From the NCBI GenBank assembly GCA_027972325.1, contig JAPMOS010000079.1, forward strand, positions 112,430-176,429: a stretch of DNA of 64,000 bases. The letters run 5' to 3'. The stretch is from Paratrimastix pyriformis. Its lineage: Eukaryota; Preaxostyla; Paratrimastigidae. Below the pieces are notes generated by a model, which was given only the letters and a program-made list of their open reading frames with translations, was not told where the DNA came from and searched no databases. The translations under genes and the position numbers were made by a program. This document shows, in pieces, positions 10,901-19,744 of this stretch; position 1 is the stretch's first letter, and every line of letters begins with the position of its first letter.

Positions 10901-11303
10901 GGCAGGCCTTGGTGGAACTGGAGCCGGTTGGGCTGGCGTGCCCCCCGACCGAGGCGGCGCCGCTCCCTCCCCTGCGGGAGCTGCGCATCTCACCCCAAGG
11001 GCGCCCCTGGGGCGGGCGCCTTTCAGCCAGTGGCCGGTGCCTCGATGGGCAAGCAGCTTGCGGGGCGGTCGAGTTCACCTGGGGCAAGGAGGATCACCAC
11101 CCCTCCGACGGCCGCGAGGCGGGCCGGGAGATGGCCGAGGCACTCGCGGTCCTTGTTGCCCGGTCTGGTGGTCTTCACGCCCACCCCTCATTCGTGAGTC
11201 ACTTCGTAGCTCCGGTCTGGGGCCGGACCACCTCTTTGCCCTGCGGCTCTTCCATCGGATGTCGTGCGCGGAACTCTGTGCCACGTGGTGCGAGGGTCTG
11301 TAG
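7915..11303 (+). CDS. DPH6: Diphthine-ammonia ligase DPH6 with two C-terminal RidA-like domains
   Basis: About a dozen exons. Exon 1 (7915-8029) opens MKVVGLISGGKDSLYSL, the PP-loop ATP pyrophosphatase motif SGGKDS. Then come DEMDSFMFQTVGSNIVDLIA, PNDEIEDLFELLKEVK, FPQVEAVCTGAIASDYQRIR, NVCERLGLVALAPLW, IKVAAMGLTPGRFLGRTLD and VCGEGGEYESLVLDCPL, all signature DPH6 segments in order. SADPFSPLGYLRI closes the ligase domain. Two RidA/YjgF-like domains follow, the first around VEEAVRQLFAVCGG to VVQCALPAGVRVALG, the second opening GWAPSMLGPYGQALALG. This is the same layout as yeast Dph6. DPH6 amidates diphthine on eEF2 in the last step of diphthamide synthesis. Introns range from about 52 nt to over 180 nt; several carry simple repeats. 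The last junction (GTCTG donor) gives the ending HLFALRLFHRMSCAELCATW and stop at 11303. A few middle splice sites are approximate. Confidence 0.9.
8457..8638 (+). repeat. Repeat-filled DPH6 intron (poly-C plus two tandem repeats)
   Basis: This 182-nt intron begins GTCTG and ends GCGCAG, splitting the codon between ENV and CERLG. It contains a C-tract of about 23, then near-repeats of cgccctttcgt (about 8495-8560), then about five copies of ggcctgctggt (about 8571-8625). The flanking exons are fixed by homology, so the repeats are intronic. Confidence 0.85.
8821..8867 (+). repeat. (TTCTCG)n hexanucleotide repeat in a DPH6 intron
   Basis: About eight copies of ttctcg lie inside the intron between KVAAMG and LTPGRF. 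This intron starts GTCCG and ends CTGCAG. Confidence 0.85.
9060..9150 (+). repeat. 10-bp tandem repeat (tgcctcccca) in a DPH6 intron
   Basis: Six exact copies of tgcctcccca are followed by degenerate copies. The intron separates the exon ending LLDL from the one starting GAECQVNVCG. Confidence 0.85.
9904..9995 (+). repeat. (CCCACG)n and (CCCTCG)n repeats in a DPH6 intron
   Basis: Hexanucleotide cgccca units run to about 9957 and shift to cgccct units. The intron follows PSAPAVPV (donor GTCTG) and ends GCGCAG before VVQCALPAG. Confidence 0.8.
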
Positions 11304-11656
11304 CTGCTGGCCCCGTCATGCTTTCATTCGCCACCAGGTTTTCGTCAAGCTTGTCCGGCCGCAAGCTGGTGTACCCCGCTGTGCATTCCGGTCGCAGGTC
11401 CGGGAGAGCCTTCCTGCATCAGGTCCGAAAAAAAACTCCCCTTTGTAGAGTTGGCCACAGTGCAGTGTCCCGAAGGGTTGGCACTGGCGCTCGAATTCAG
11501 AGCCATGAAACAGTAAAGTGTCAGAAGGGAACAATATTAAGATGAATTTCTTTGAGAAAAGGACCTTTAAAAAAAGGTCTTTTTTTGGAGGGGGTAGGGG
11601 AGGGAAAGAGAGGGCTCACGAGGTTGGAGGTGACCACCAGCCAGGATGCAGCTCCT
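11304..11656. other. Convergent intergenic region between DPH6 and histone H1
   Basis: This holds the 3' ends of two converging genes. Apart from the stem-loop candidate at about 11561-11586, I see no coding or RNA feature. Confidence 0.5.
11561..11586 (-). terminator. Candidate 3' stem-loop downstream of histone H1
   Basis: On the minus strand, about 75 nt past the H1 stop codon, GACCTTT and AAAGGTC can pair as a 7-bp stem around a four-T loop. Length, loop size and position resemble the 3' stem-loop of replication-dependent histone mRNAs. The base of the stem is not the usual GG/CC, so this may be a chance inverted repeat. Confidence 0.3.
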
Positions 11657-12439
11657 TTAGCACTTCTTCGTGCGGGCAGAGGTGCGCTTGGCAGCCGAAG
11701 CCTTCTTGTCAGCGGCGGCCTTCTTGCTGGCGCGAGTGGAAGTGGCGGCAGGAGTGGAGCGGGTCTTCTTGGTGGTGGGCGAAGCACGCTTCTTAGTCTC
11801 CGTCTTCTTTGCGGCCGGCTTCTTGGCTGCGGGCTTCTTGGTGGTGGTGGTCTTCTTGGCTGCGGGCTTCTTTGCGGCCGGCTTCTTGGTGGTGGTGGTC
11901 TTCTTTGCGGCCGGCTTCTTGGTGGTGGTCTTCTTGGCTGCGGGCTTCTTGGTGGTGGTCTTCTTGGCTGCGGGCTTCTTGGTGGTGGTCTTCTTCTTGG
12001 GCTTCTCCTCCTTCTCCTTGGCCTTTTCCTTCTTCTCTGCGGCCTTCTCTGCCTTCACCAGCTCGGCGCGAGTTTCGGGAGACAGACGATAGGAAGCCTT
12101 CACCTGAACGAGCTTCTCATCGGCAACCAGGCGAGACAGCTGAATGCGGAGCTGGACACGGAGAACATTGGGGTCCACATCAGGCCAGTTCTCAAGAATA
12201 TACTTCTTGATAGCAATAGAGGAGCTGCCCGTGCGATCCTTCAGCTCGCGAATGGCTTGGAAGATCATTTCAGCGTACTTGGGATGCTCAGTCTTCTTGC
12301 GAGGGGTCTTGCGGGTCGCCTTCTTGGGAGACTTCGCAGGGGACTTTTTGGGGGACTTCGCAGGGGACTTCTTTGGGGACTTGGCAGGGGACTTAGGGGT
12401 CTCGTCCTCAGAAGCAACGTTTTCCTCACGATCGGCCAT
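11657..12439 (-). CDS. Linker histone H1
   Basis: Intronless, 260 residues. The N-terminal tail repeats KSPAKSPKKSPAKSPKK, S/TPxK-type phosphorylation sites. The globular winged-helix domain (about residues 50-125) reads HPKYAEMIFQAIRELKDR, SSSIAIKKYILENWPD and LRIQLSRLVADEKLVQVKAS, the H15 fold. The C-terminal tail is dominated by tandem TTTKKPAAKK units and other Lys/Ala/Thr repeats. It compacts linker DNA at the nucleosome dyad. The lack of introns in an intron-rich neighbourhood is typical of histone genes. A TATA-like box lies about 55 nt upstream of the ATG. Confidence 0.97.
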   Translation of the reverse strand: MADREENVASEDETPKSPAKSPKKSPAKSPKKSPAKSPKKATRKTPRKKTEHPKYAEMIFQAIRELKDRTGSSSIAIKKYILENWPDVDPNVLRVQLRIQLSRLVADEKLVQVKASYRLSPETRAELVKAEKAAEKKEKAKEKEEKPKKKTTTKKPAAKKTTTKKPAAKKTTTKKPAAKKTTTTKKPAAKKPAAKKTTTTKKPAAKKPAAKKTETKKRASPTTKKTRSTPAATSTRASKKAAADKKASAAKRTSARTKKC

Positions 12440-12492
12440 GGTTTGGACTGAAGTTGGTGGTCAAGGATTAGTGCCGAGCAAATTCGCTGCCC

Positions 12493-12500
12493 TATTTATA
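12493..12500 (-). promoter_or_regulatory. TATA-like box of histone H1
   Basis: TATAAATA on the minus strand, about 55 nt upstream of the H1 start codon, in otherwise GC-rich sequence. Confidence 0.5.
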
Positions 12501-12822
12501 TCATCAGAAAGCGGCGGGCTTGTCGCTCATGCCAGGGTAACTGAGGCACTCTCTCTGATTCTCGCACCGACCCGACTTGTCAGCCGTATAGTTCGGTAAC
12601 TAGAAGGTCCCCACGAAAAATTCTTGAATTCCCTGGTAGCCAATGTCCCGGACCTCCGTCCTATCGGGATCCGGAGCTTCTCTGCGCAAGCAGGCCACGC
12701 CCATTTGTGACAGAACGCGAACGTAGAAGCACAGTGGGCCAGCAGGCCTGGGTTTGGGGACACGCACCTCGTTCCACGGATCGGCTGGGTCTCCACAACA
12801 CGAAATCATGACCCCTCGCGTC

Positions 12823-12847
12823 ATTGGTCAGGGGACCCCTGACCAAT
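12823..12847. promoter_or_regulatory. Perfect palindrome with opposed CCAAT boxes
   Basis: ATTGGTCAGGGG, one central A, then CCCCTGACCAAT: 12-nt arms match exactly. Each arm ends in a CCAAT pentamer. It lies about 385 bp upstream of the H1 ATG. A dimeric regulator site is plausible but inferred. Confidence 0.4.
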
Positions 12848-13119
12848 CGGATGTTTCGCGCACCCTCATCAGGTCTTCTTGCACGCATCTTCGAACATCA
12901 TCACCCACCCACCCACCACCCACCCCCGCGAAAAACGTTCGGTGCACACCTGAGCCATCTTTCACTTCTGAGTCACGAAAGAAGAATGCCGAACGAGAAT
13001 GCGATCAGAAATCACGCCGATCAACTGGAATCTGCACCAGTCGGCCCTCCGTTGGTTCGAGGGGGCTCTGAGGCGTCAAGCTTCTGCAGTAAAAGGGAAG
13101 CAACCAATAGTCGGTGCCA

Positions 13120-14949
13120 TCAAAGCAGTATTGTTGTTCCGGCGATCGAGTCGACACTACTCACACTCCCGACACTCGCGGCCATGTAACCAGGGCCGCC
13201 AAGGGTGCAGGACCGCTCGGAACGGGCCGCCGTGCCGCATTCCGACGAGGAGATCCGCACCAGGCCGCGGCAGGGGACGGGCACGGGTATCCCCCGGGGC
13301 ATCGTCTCCTCAGGAGGAGGCGCAAGAAAGCCCCGCGCTGCCGTGGTTTCGCCTAAGGAAGACGACGTGATCAGCCTGCGTGGTGCCGGCGAGAGCGCAG
13401 ACTTGGAGCGTTCGCACGGGGTGCCGCCTCGACACCGCGGGGGCCGCCAGTGGGCGCTTGCATGGCGGCCACCGTGAGCCGGTTATTGACGTTGCCCTGC
13501 CCGTCAGAGCAGGTCGGCAGCCAGTCCGCCAGGCACCACTGCACCACCACCGCCCAGCCGAGTGGAACGGAAGTGGGCGAGTGCGGGGAGGGGTGACGAG
13601 TGCGGGGAGGGGGTGGCGAGTGCGAGAAGCGGACCCGGTCGTCGACGACGAACTTGACCTGGTGGGCGCCGATGGGCAGGTACGACTGGAGCGTGAAGAC
13701 GCCTTGGTTGTTCTGTCCCGTGGTTGGGGGCGGCATCCGAGGGAGGGTGGAAGAGGAGGAGGGGGAGGGAGAGAGAGAAGGGGGACCATGAGAAACCGCC
13801 GAAGGAGAAAAGGCGGCGGCGGGGGATGGAAAGGCACGCAGACCCTGCGGAAGGGCAGCCTGGGGTGCCACCCGTTGAAGGACCCGGCCATCTCCACCTT
13901 GGAGACGCCCCAGTCGGGCCACACCAGGAAGATCTGCCCCCACGCCACACGGGGGGGAAGCCCTCAGAGAATGCGGCCGCGGGCGGGTGTGCGGGGGGGG
14001 CATGTGCGAGGTTGCGCTGGCCACCGAAAGGGGTGCGTGGGGAGCGGGGCGGACCCCCGTTTCGTTGGGAGCTTCTGGCCGCTCGCGGCAATCGCCCTGT
14101 GGCTCGGACGCAGCCGCCAGCAGGGGCAGTGAGCTCCGCGATGAGGCCAGCGGCACGCGCCATGTCAGCGGCTGCGGGTTGCGGGGGAACCCATACGGGG
14201 ACGGGGTGGTGGCGGGCAGGTACCCGGGGGGCACCACACCCAGCGGGGCCGCCAGGGGGGAGTCCCAGCAGAGGGCGGCCATGGGGGTGGCCACCCGGTC
14301 CTCGGCTGCCGCTTGGGGATGGTGGTGGTGATGATGATGATGATGATGCCGGTGGCGGTGTTTCCGGCGGGCGGGGGAGCGGCGGGACGGCGAGGCCGGC
14401 CCGGTGAAGAAGACCGCAAAGTCGGATGGTTGCAAGGGGCGCCCAGGGGCGGGCGTGTGCGCGGGGAAGGGAGCGTTGGTGGGGAAGATGGGAGCTGCCA
14501 GCGTGTCGCTGCCGGTTGGGGCCAGCCGTGCGCCACTGCGGCCCGAGTCGGTTGGCTCGTGGCCGCGGCGCCTGTGGCTGTGCAGGTGCCCGCCGCCTGT
14601 GGGTGAGGGGGGCACGTCACGGCTGCCCAGGGAGATGTCGCCCTTGTGGGGGCTGGGCAGGGGCGGAGAGACCCGCCCCGCGGCACCCGGCGGGTTGGAG
14701 CTCCGGGTGCCCAGGGGGACCAGCTCTCGGCCCCCTCGGCCGATGCTGCTGCTGTCTCTTCCTCGGCGCCGAGACGAGCGGCCCCGGGTCTGGGCGCGCA
14801 CCGGGCTGCGACCTGAGCGCAATGGGGGAGGGTTGGGGGTGGTGTTCGTCGGAGTGGCGTTCGCATTGGCGGGGGAGGCCGGGGCCGGGGATCCAGTCGG
14901 GCCCCCCGAGGTCGCGGCCTGGGCGGTGGCTGAGGGCATCCGCCGAGCC

Positions 14950-14985
<36 letters not shown>

Positions 14986-17532
14986 GCTCCGGCTCGAAGC
15001 GGAGACACCTCCGTGGGGGACCCGCAGGGGCTGTCGGGGCTGGTGGAGCGGGACTCCGACGAGGAAGAGGAGAAGGATGAGGTGGTGGTGGTGGTGGTGG
15101 TGGTGGCCGTCCCGGGGGTCTCCTCGGGGCTTGAGCTCGAAGGCCACCGGCCGCCCGTGCAGAGCAGCGAAGCGGTCAGGGCCGAGACGGGCACGGGGGC
15201 GGGAAGGGGGCCGGCCGGGGATGGTCGACTCAAGAAACTCGGGTCCCGAGCCCGAGCGGAGTTGCCTTCGCGCGGCGGCGAGGAGGGTCCAGGCCGTGAC
15301 GATGCCGAGGGGGAGCGGGAACGGTGGTGTCCGCGGTGGTGGTGGTGGTGGTGGTGGTGCCGATGGTGGCCGGAGGATGGCCGCGCCTCGGGCGTTTGGG
15401 GCAGGTGAGAGACCACCATCACATTGCACGGGTCGCCTGCGCCCAAGACAAGAGGCGTGATGACCGGTATCAACATCCGGGCTGGCTTTTCCTGGGTGAC
15501 GCCGCGCCTCTGGGGGGTGGGTGGGTGGGGAGAGGGAAGGCAGGCGGCGCGGGGACGGACCGGCGGCGTCGTTACAGACGGGCAGCTCGGGCCTGACGGT
15601 CAGGGTGGTGCCGTCGATGAGGTATCGGTACAGGTGGCGCCCGTGGGGCACCAGGAACTGGCCCCGGAAGGCGTGTGCGTACGAGTCCTGGCGAGGCGAA
15701 GGGGACGGTGAGGTGGTGGGAGAAGCCCAACAGCGCGCCCAATCAGAAGCAGCGACGTGCGGCGTTCGGCCCAAGGGCGCCCGTTCTCTCCTCGTCCCGT
15801 TCTCTCCTCATCCCGTTTCGGGGGCGGCCGGGGAGGAGCGGACCCACTGGAGCGGCATGGGCTTGGCCCACCCGTCGATGCTGCTCACCACGGCGCAGGT
15901 GCGGGCCCCGCGGGGCCACCGAAACTCGCGCAGGGCCAACGGGTGGACCTCCATGATCTACGGGCGTTGGGCGGGCAAGAGGGATGTGGAGCCTGGGACC
16001 GGGACCAGGGGCAGGCAGACGTTGTTCAGGTTGCCCGAGTCGTCGATCTCGTTGACCGTGTCGGGCCGAATGAGCCACTGCGAGGTGCTCCCCAAACGAT
16101 GCCCCAAATCAGAACGGCCCCCAGATGGAAGAGGGAAGGGGTACCAAGGGGATGGAGGAGGAGGCCCTGGGCCGAGGGCGACCGACCTGGCCGTCCACCA
16201 GGAACTTGTACCGGTACCGGCCGGGGGGCAGCGAGAGCCGGCAGATCCACTGGTCCCGGTTGACGTCCTGGGGTGGTGATGGTGCAGGGTGGTGCAAAGG
16301 GGAGACGAGTCAGCAGGCACAAGAGACCGGCCACGGACCCATGTCAAAGGCACCGGCTTGCTCCAGTTGCTCCATTCGCCACAAATCTGCACAGATTTGG
16401 CGGTTCGGCGACCCGCTACCCAAGAGAGGCCGGCGAGGATTGTCCCAGAAAGCTCGTCCTGAGGGAGCAGACCGAGCTTGACGGGCCATTCGAAGGTCAC
16501 GTCCACTGTGGGGGTGGCGCCTTGCTGGGCGCCCAGCGGGGGAGAGCGGCTGGGGGCAGGGGGCTGGGCCAGGAGGAGCCGAAAGCGCGCCCCCAAAAAT
16601 TCGTCCAGCCGGCGAATGGACTCCTGGGTGCGGGCCCAGTCCCACTGCCGCGGACCTTCCGCAAGAAGACCGGCAAGGTTGGAAGGGGCCTCACGCGGCG
16701 GCGCTGCAAGGGTCGCCCGAGGCGGGAGGGGAGGCGGTTGTGGGACGGTAGACGCTGGTGGGGGGATGGCGGCTGGGTCGTGCGTGACAGTGGTTTGAGG
16801 CGAGAGCGCCTCTGTAGCACGCGGGGGCTCCGGATGGGGACGCCCTGCTGTTCGACAAAAAATGTCGTCCACTCGAATGATTATGTACGAACCAAGAAGT
16901 GCTTCGCACACCTCAATTTCCGGATCACCTTCCTTTTCTTCCTCTTCATCGGCGGAAATGCAGCTGCTCGTAAACTCGGTCCCTTCATCTTCAGTGGTCT
17001 CGTCGAGACAAATGACATTGTTAGCATTTCCCTGTGGGTCCACTTCGACAGCGAAACAGGAGTGAGTGCACCACTAGACCCCAATAAAATTGATGTGATC
17101 ATTGCTCCAAAACAGACCTGCTCTCCGTTGATCACAAATTTGAAACTCTGGGGTCCTGTGGGAACGCGGGTATCAACGGCAAAAATCTTCAAGCGTGGAT
17201 CAAAATTCAACGGAATCCTTTTCCTCCAGTTATCAGTAAAGGTTCCTATACCCCGAGTCATGAGCGGGAACCAGAGAGGGAAAGGGAAGGGGACCCGTCA
17301 ACTCCACGGTGCGAACTGGAACACCATCTAAAAAACGTTCCGTCCACCAAAAGTGGAATGGAACCGATCGAGATGCCACTTCGACTTTGTGAGAAAACCG
17401 CTCTGCGTTCCTCTCAGTTGAAAATGTAGAAACTTGACGAGCTCCATGATCACCGGGGTCTTTTCCCCCGTTCATCGACTGCGACCGCAGCTGAAAACCA
17501 CTGAATCTCGGTTGTCCGAAAAAAATTAGCAT
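13120..17532 (-). CDS. Multidomain protein with four AMPK-beta-type glycogen-binding (CBM48-like) modules
   Basis: About a dozen exons, read 17532 downward. Module 1: FHFWWTERFLDG, VELTGTFTDNWRKRIPL, SFKFVINGEQW and DPQGNANNVICLDE. Module 2: VDVTFEWPVKLG, ICGEWSNWSKPVPLTW, GRYRYKFLVDGQWLIRPD and GNLNNVCLPL. Module 3: HPLALREFRWPRGARTC, SIDGWAKPMPLQW, GRHLYRYLIDG and a GDPCNVMVV-like end. A disordered linker rich in His, Gln, Ser, Thr and Pro follows. Module 4: IFLVWPDWG, VEMAGSFNGWHPRLPF, GAHQVKFVVDDRW and GQGNVNNRLTVAAM. Each has the family order: GSFxxW strand, YKFxVDG strand, then GNxNN. No catalytic domain is visible, so an alpha-glucan scaffold or starch/glycogen targeting role is inferred. 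The first ATG at 17532 is used. The stop is at 13371 if read through; a GTCTG...TTAG intron would extend it to 13120. Confidence 0.8.
14961..14994 (-). repeat. CAG/CTG triplet repeat encoding poly-Gln
   Basis: About eleven CAG triplets (minus strand) encode a Gln run in the disordered linker of the four-module protein. Nearby (CAC/CAT)n runs at about 14321-14349 and 15340-15362 encode poly-His, and ACC-type runs at about 15079-15103 encode poly-Thr. Confidence 0.8.
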
Positions 17533-18167
17533 TCACATGAGAAGTTCGGAAACCAGGTTAATTTTGGTGGGTTAACCTGCTTTAACCTGCTTTTTCAGCT
17601 GTTTTTGCTTTTTCGGGCAGCTGTTTCAGCAGGTGCACCATGGTTTTTTCGGTGAACACCTTGTGTTCAACCACTCGTTGCACCTGCTTCTCGCTTACTT
17701 TGAAATAATCATGCCCTTTTCGGGGCTGAACTTCTCACGGCATCGGCATGTCGACCCGTCCTCCGGTGGGGGAGACGTCCCCAAGGCGCCCCAATTTGCT
17801 GCTCTTTGGAGAAGCATTTTTGGCAGGATTTTGCTTGGTGAACCTGCTTCGCGGAGGAGCGGCCTCAATGAAGCTGCACCTGCTTTTTCGAGAAGCATGT
17901 TGTGCCCGCTCCCCATTTTCACGACAGGGGGTCAGAAGAAGGTGGCTGACTACAAGGGGCGCCCATCTGTGAAAGGGGCACTAGAAACCACGCACACAAC
18001 CGGGGCCCCGGGCGGGGTGCCAATGGGATTGGAGGGTCCCCTTCATGGCCGCCGTCACCCCGGCCGCTGCTCGTCCACGCCGTCCACATCTCGGTCCGCT
18101 CTTGGCCCCACCTGCCCCCGGTGCCGTTGTCCTCATCGCCTTGTTTCTTGTTTCTCTTCTTGCAGCA
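17533..18167. other. Intergenic sequence with degenerate AACCTGCTTTTTC repeats
   Basis: From about 17570 to 17900 the sequence repeats a loose motif, acctgctttttc...gaagca, and short cacctgct words. The same words reappear at 19240-19420 on the far side of the coiled-coil exon. I see no supported coding exon here. Confidence 0.45.
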
Positions 18168-18800
18168 ACGTGACGACCGGCGCCGAGGTCATTCCGACGG
18201 GCTGGGTCCAGTGTGGCGGCCACAGCCACCACCAGAGCCGGATGAGGCGGCCCAGGCGGCTGCGGCCCAGGCGGCTGCGGCCCAGGCGGCTGCGGCCCTA
18301 AGCGCGGCCAAGGCGCGACTGGCCGAGCTGGAGGGCGAGCCGGCCGCGGTGCGGGCGAGGAAGCCGCGACCGAGGCGCCCACGCGAGCCGGGTGGCTGCC
18401 CTGGCGGGCGAGCGGGGCCTGCGGGCCGAGGTGAGCACGGCCACGCGGCGCGGGGCGCAGGCCCGGCAGGCGGCCGGCGAGCTGGCCGCCTGCGCCAAGG
18501 TTGTGCAGGCCCAGAGCGAGCAGCTCGAGGGTGCCCTGGCGGCGGCCGAGGGTGAGTGCGCCCAGCTGCGGGCGGCCCTGGCCGAGGCCCAGTCCGAGGC
18601 GGCGCGTGCCCAGTCCGAGGCGCAGGCGCAGGCGGCGGCGCAGGCCAAGGCGGCGGCCGAGGGTGCCCAGGCAGCGGCGAGCCTGGCCCAGGCAGCGGCG
18701 AGCCTGGCCCAGGCGGAGCGTGCGCTGGCCTGGCTGCGGGAGGCCTGGCAGATGCAGGGCGAGGAGCTGGCCGGCGGCTTCAACGCTACCGATGTGTATC
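18168..18800 (+). CDS. Ala-rich coiled-coil exon(s), incomplete gene or relic
   Basis: After a ttgcag acceptor the sequence reads an Ala/Gln-rich stretch (EPDEAAQAAAAQAAAAQ, then AKARLAELEGEPAAVRA). From about 18392, in a neighbouring frame, it reads a long heptad region with QARQAAGELAACAKVVQ, LRAALAEAQSEAARAQSEAQ and RALAWLREAWQMQGEEL. Base composition and heptads argue for real coding sequence. The two parts are one frame apart with no obvious intron between, which suggests a frameshift or misplaced boundary. A candidate donor follows GGFNATD and opens into the satellite. I see no start codon or clear 3' end. It may be a decayed or duplicated fragment. Confidence 0.35.
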
Positions 18801-18920
18801 CAAGTGGGCTACCCTCTACGAAGCGCGCACCTGGCTGTGGGGTGATCAAGAGTGCTCACCCCTTTCGTCTTCTGGTATGGTTGTTCGTGGTGCCGGTGGG
18901 CGTGGCCAGCTACAATGTTT

Positions 18921-19245
18921 GCTGCACCTACTTGGGTGCACCTGCTGCACCTACTTGGGTGCACCTGCTGCACCTACTTGGGTGCACCTGCTGCACCTAC
19001 TTGGGTGCACCTGCTGCACCTACTTGGGTGCACCTGCTGCACCTACTTGCACCTGCTGCACCTGCTGCACCTGCTGCACTTGGGTGCACCTGCTGCACCT
19101 GCTGCACCTGCACCTGCTGCACCTACTTGGGTGCACCTGCTGCACCTGCTGCACCTGCTGCACCTGCTGCACCTACTTGCACCTGCTGCTGCACCTACAC
19201 TTGCTGCACCTGCTGCACCTACTGCACCTTTGCACCTACCCTTCG
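18921..19245 (+). repeat. CACCTGCTG satellite with CACCTACTTGGGTG variants
   Basis: About 325 bp of tandem, nested units: cacctgctg, alternating with cacctacttgggtg. The periodicity is visible throughout and it translates as Cys/Thr/Tyr or Leu/His strings in the three frames, so coding is unlikely. Degenerate copies flank it at 17570-17900 and 19240-19420. Confidence 0.9.
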
Positions 19246-19744
19246 AAAACCTGCTGCACCTGCTTCTCCAAAAACCTGTTTCACCTGCTCTTCCGAAAAG
19301 CAGGTTCACCTGGTCCTTTCCGTGGGCCCGCCCCACCTGGGGAGGAGCTTGCCCGCCCGAGGAGAAGGCGCACCTCAACATGTTGCACCTGGTGCAACCC
19401 TGCTTTTTGCAAAAACAAAACAGTTTCCGAACTTCTCAACAGTGCCATCCTAGTTGATGGGGAGAGTTGGAAGGTGGCCCCCCGGGGGACCACCTGGACG
19501 ATTCGGTCAAATAGGGTGGAAGACGTCTTAGCCCGGGGACGATGGATTACCGATGAAGAAGGAATGCGAAAGGTGAGGAGGACGATACGAGATCGTACGG
19601 TAAGAGGGTTCATTTCAAGAAAGGGGCATAGATCCCTCCCGACGGGTGGCTGGAGTTACTTGCTCTATTTGCGTACTTTATCATGCCGAAATTGATAACG
19701 CATGGCCCCCACACAAATCGTTATGATCTCAGGTCTTTTGTTGG

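Larger units (their letters stand above)
12440..13119. other. Intergenic region upstream of H1
   Basis: It contains the H1 promoter and, further away, the 3' flank of the glycogen-binding-module gene. A TATA-like element and a perfect 25-nt palindrome containing two opposed CCAAT boxes are listed separately. No convincing gene is seen in the remainder. Confidence 0.5.

Noticed and set aside
13120-13302. Separate small minus-strand gene
   Set aside because: It fits better as a possible last exon of the four-module gene (GTCTG donor and TTAG acceptor in phase) or as non-coding 3' sequence.
14404-15460. Two plus-strand open frames of over 330 codons
   Set aside because: Antisense to the His/Gln/Ser-rich linker of the four-module protein; they read poly-Cys, poly-Val and poly-Trp from the repeats.
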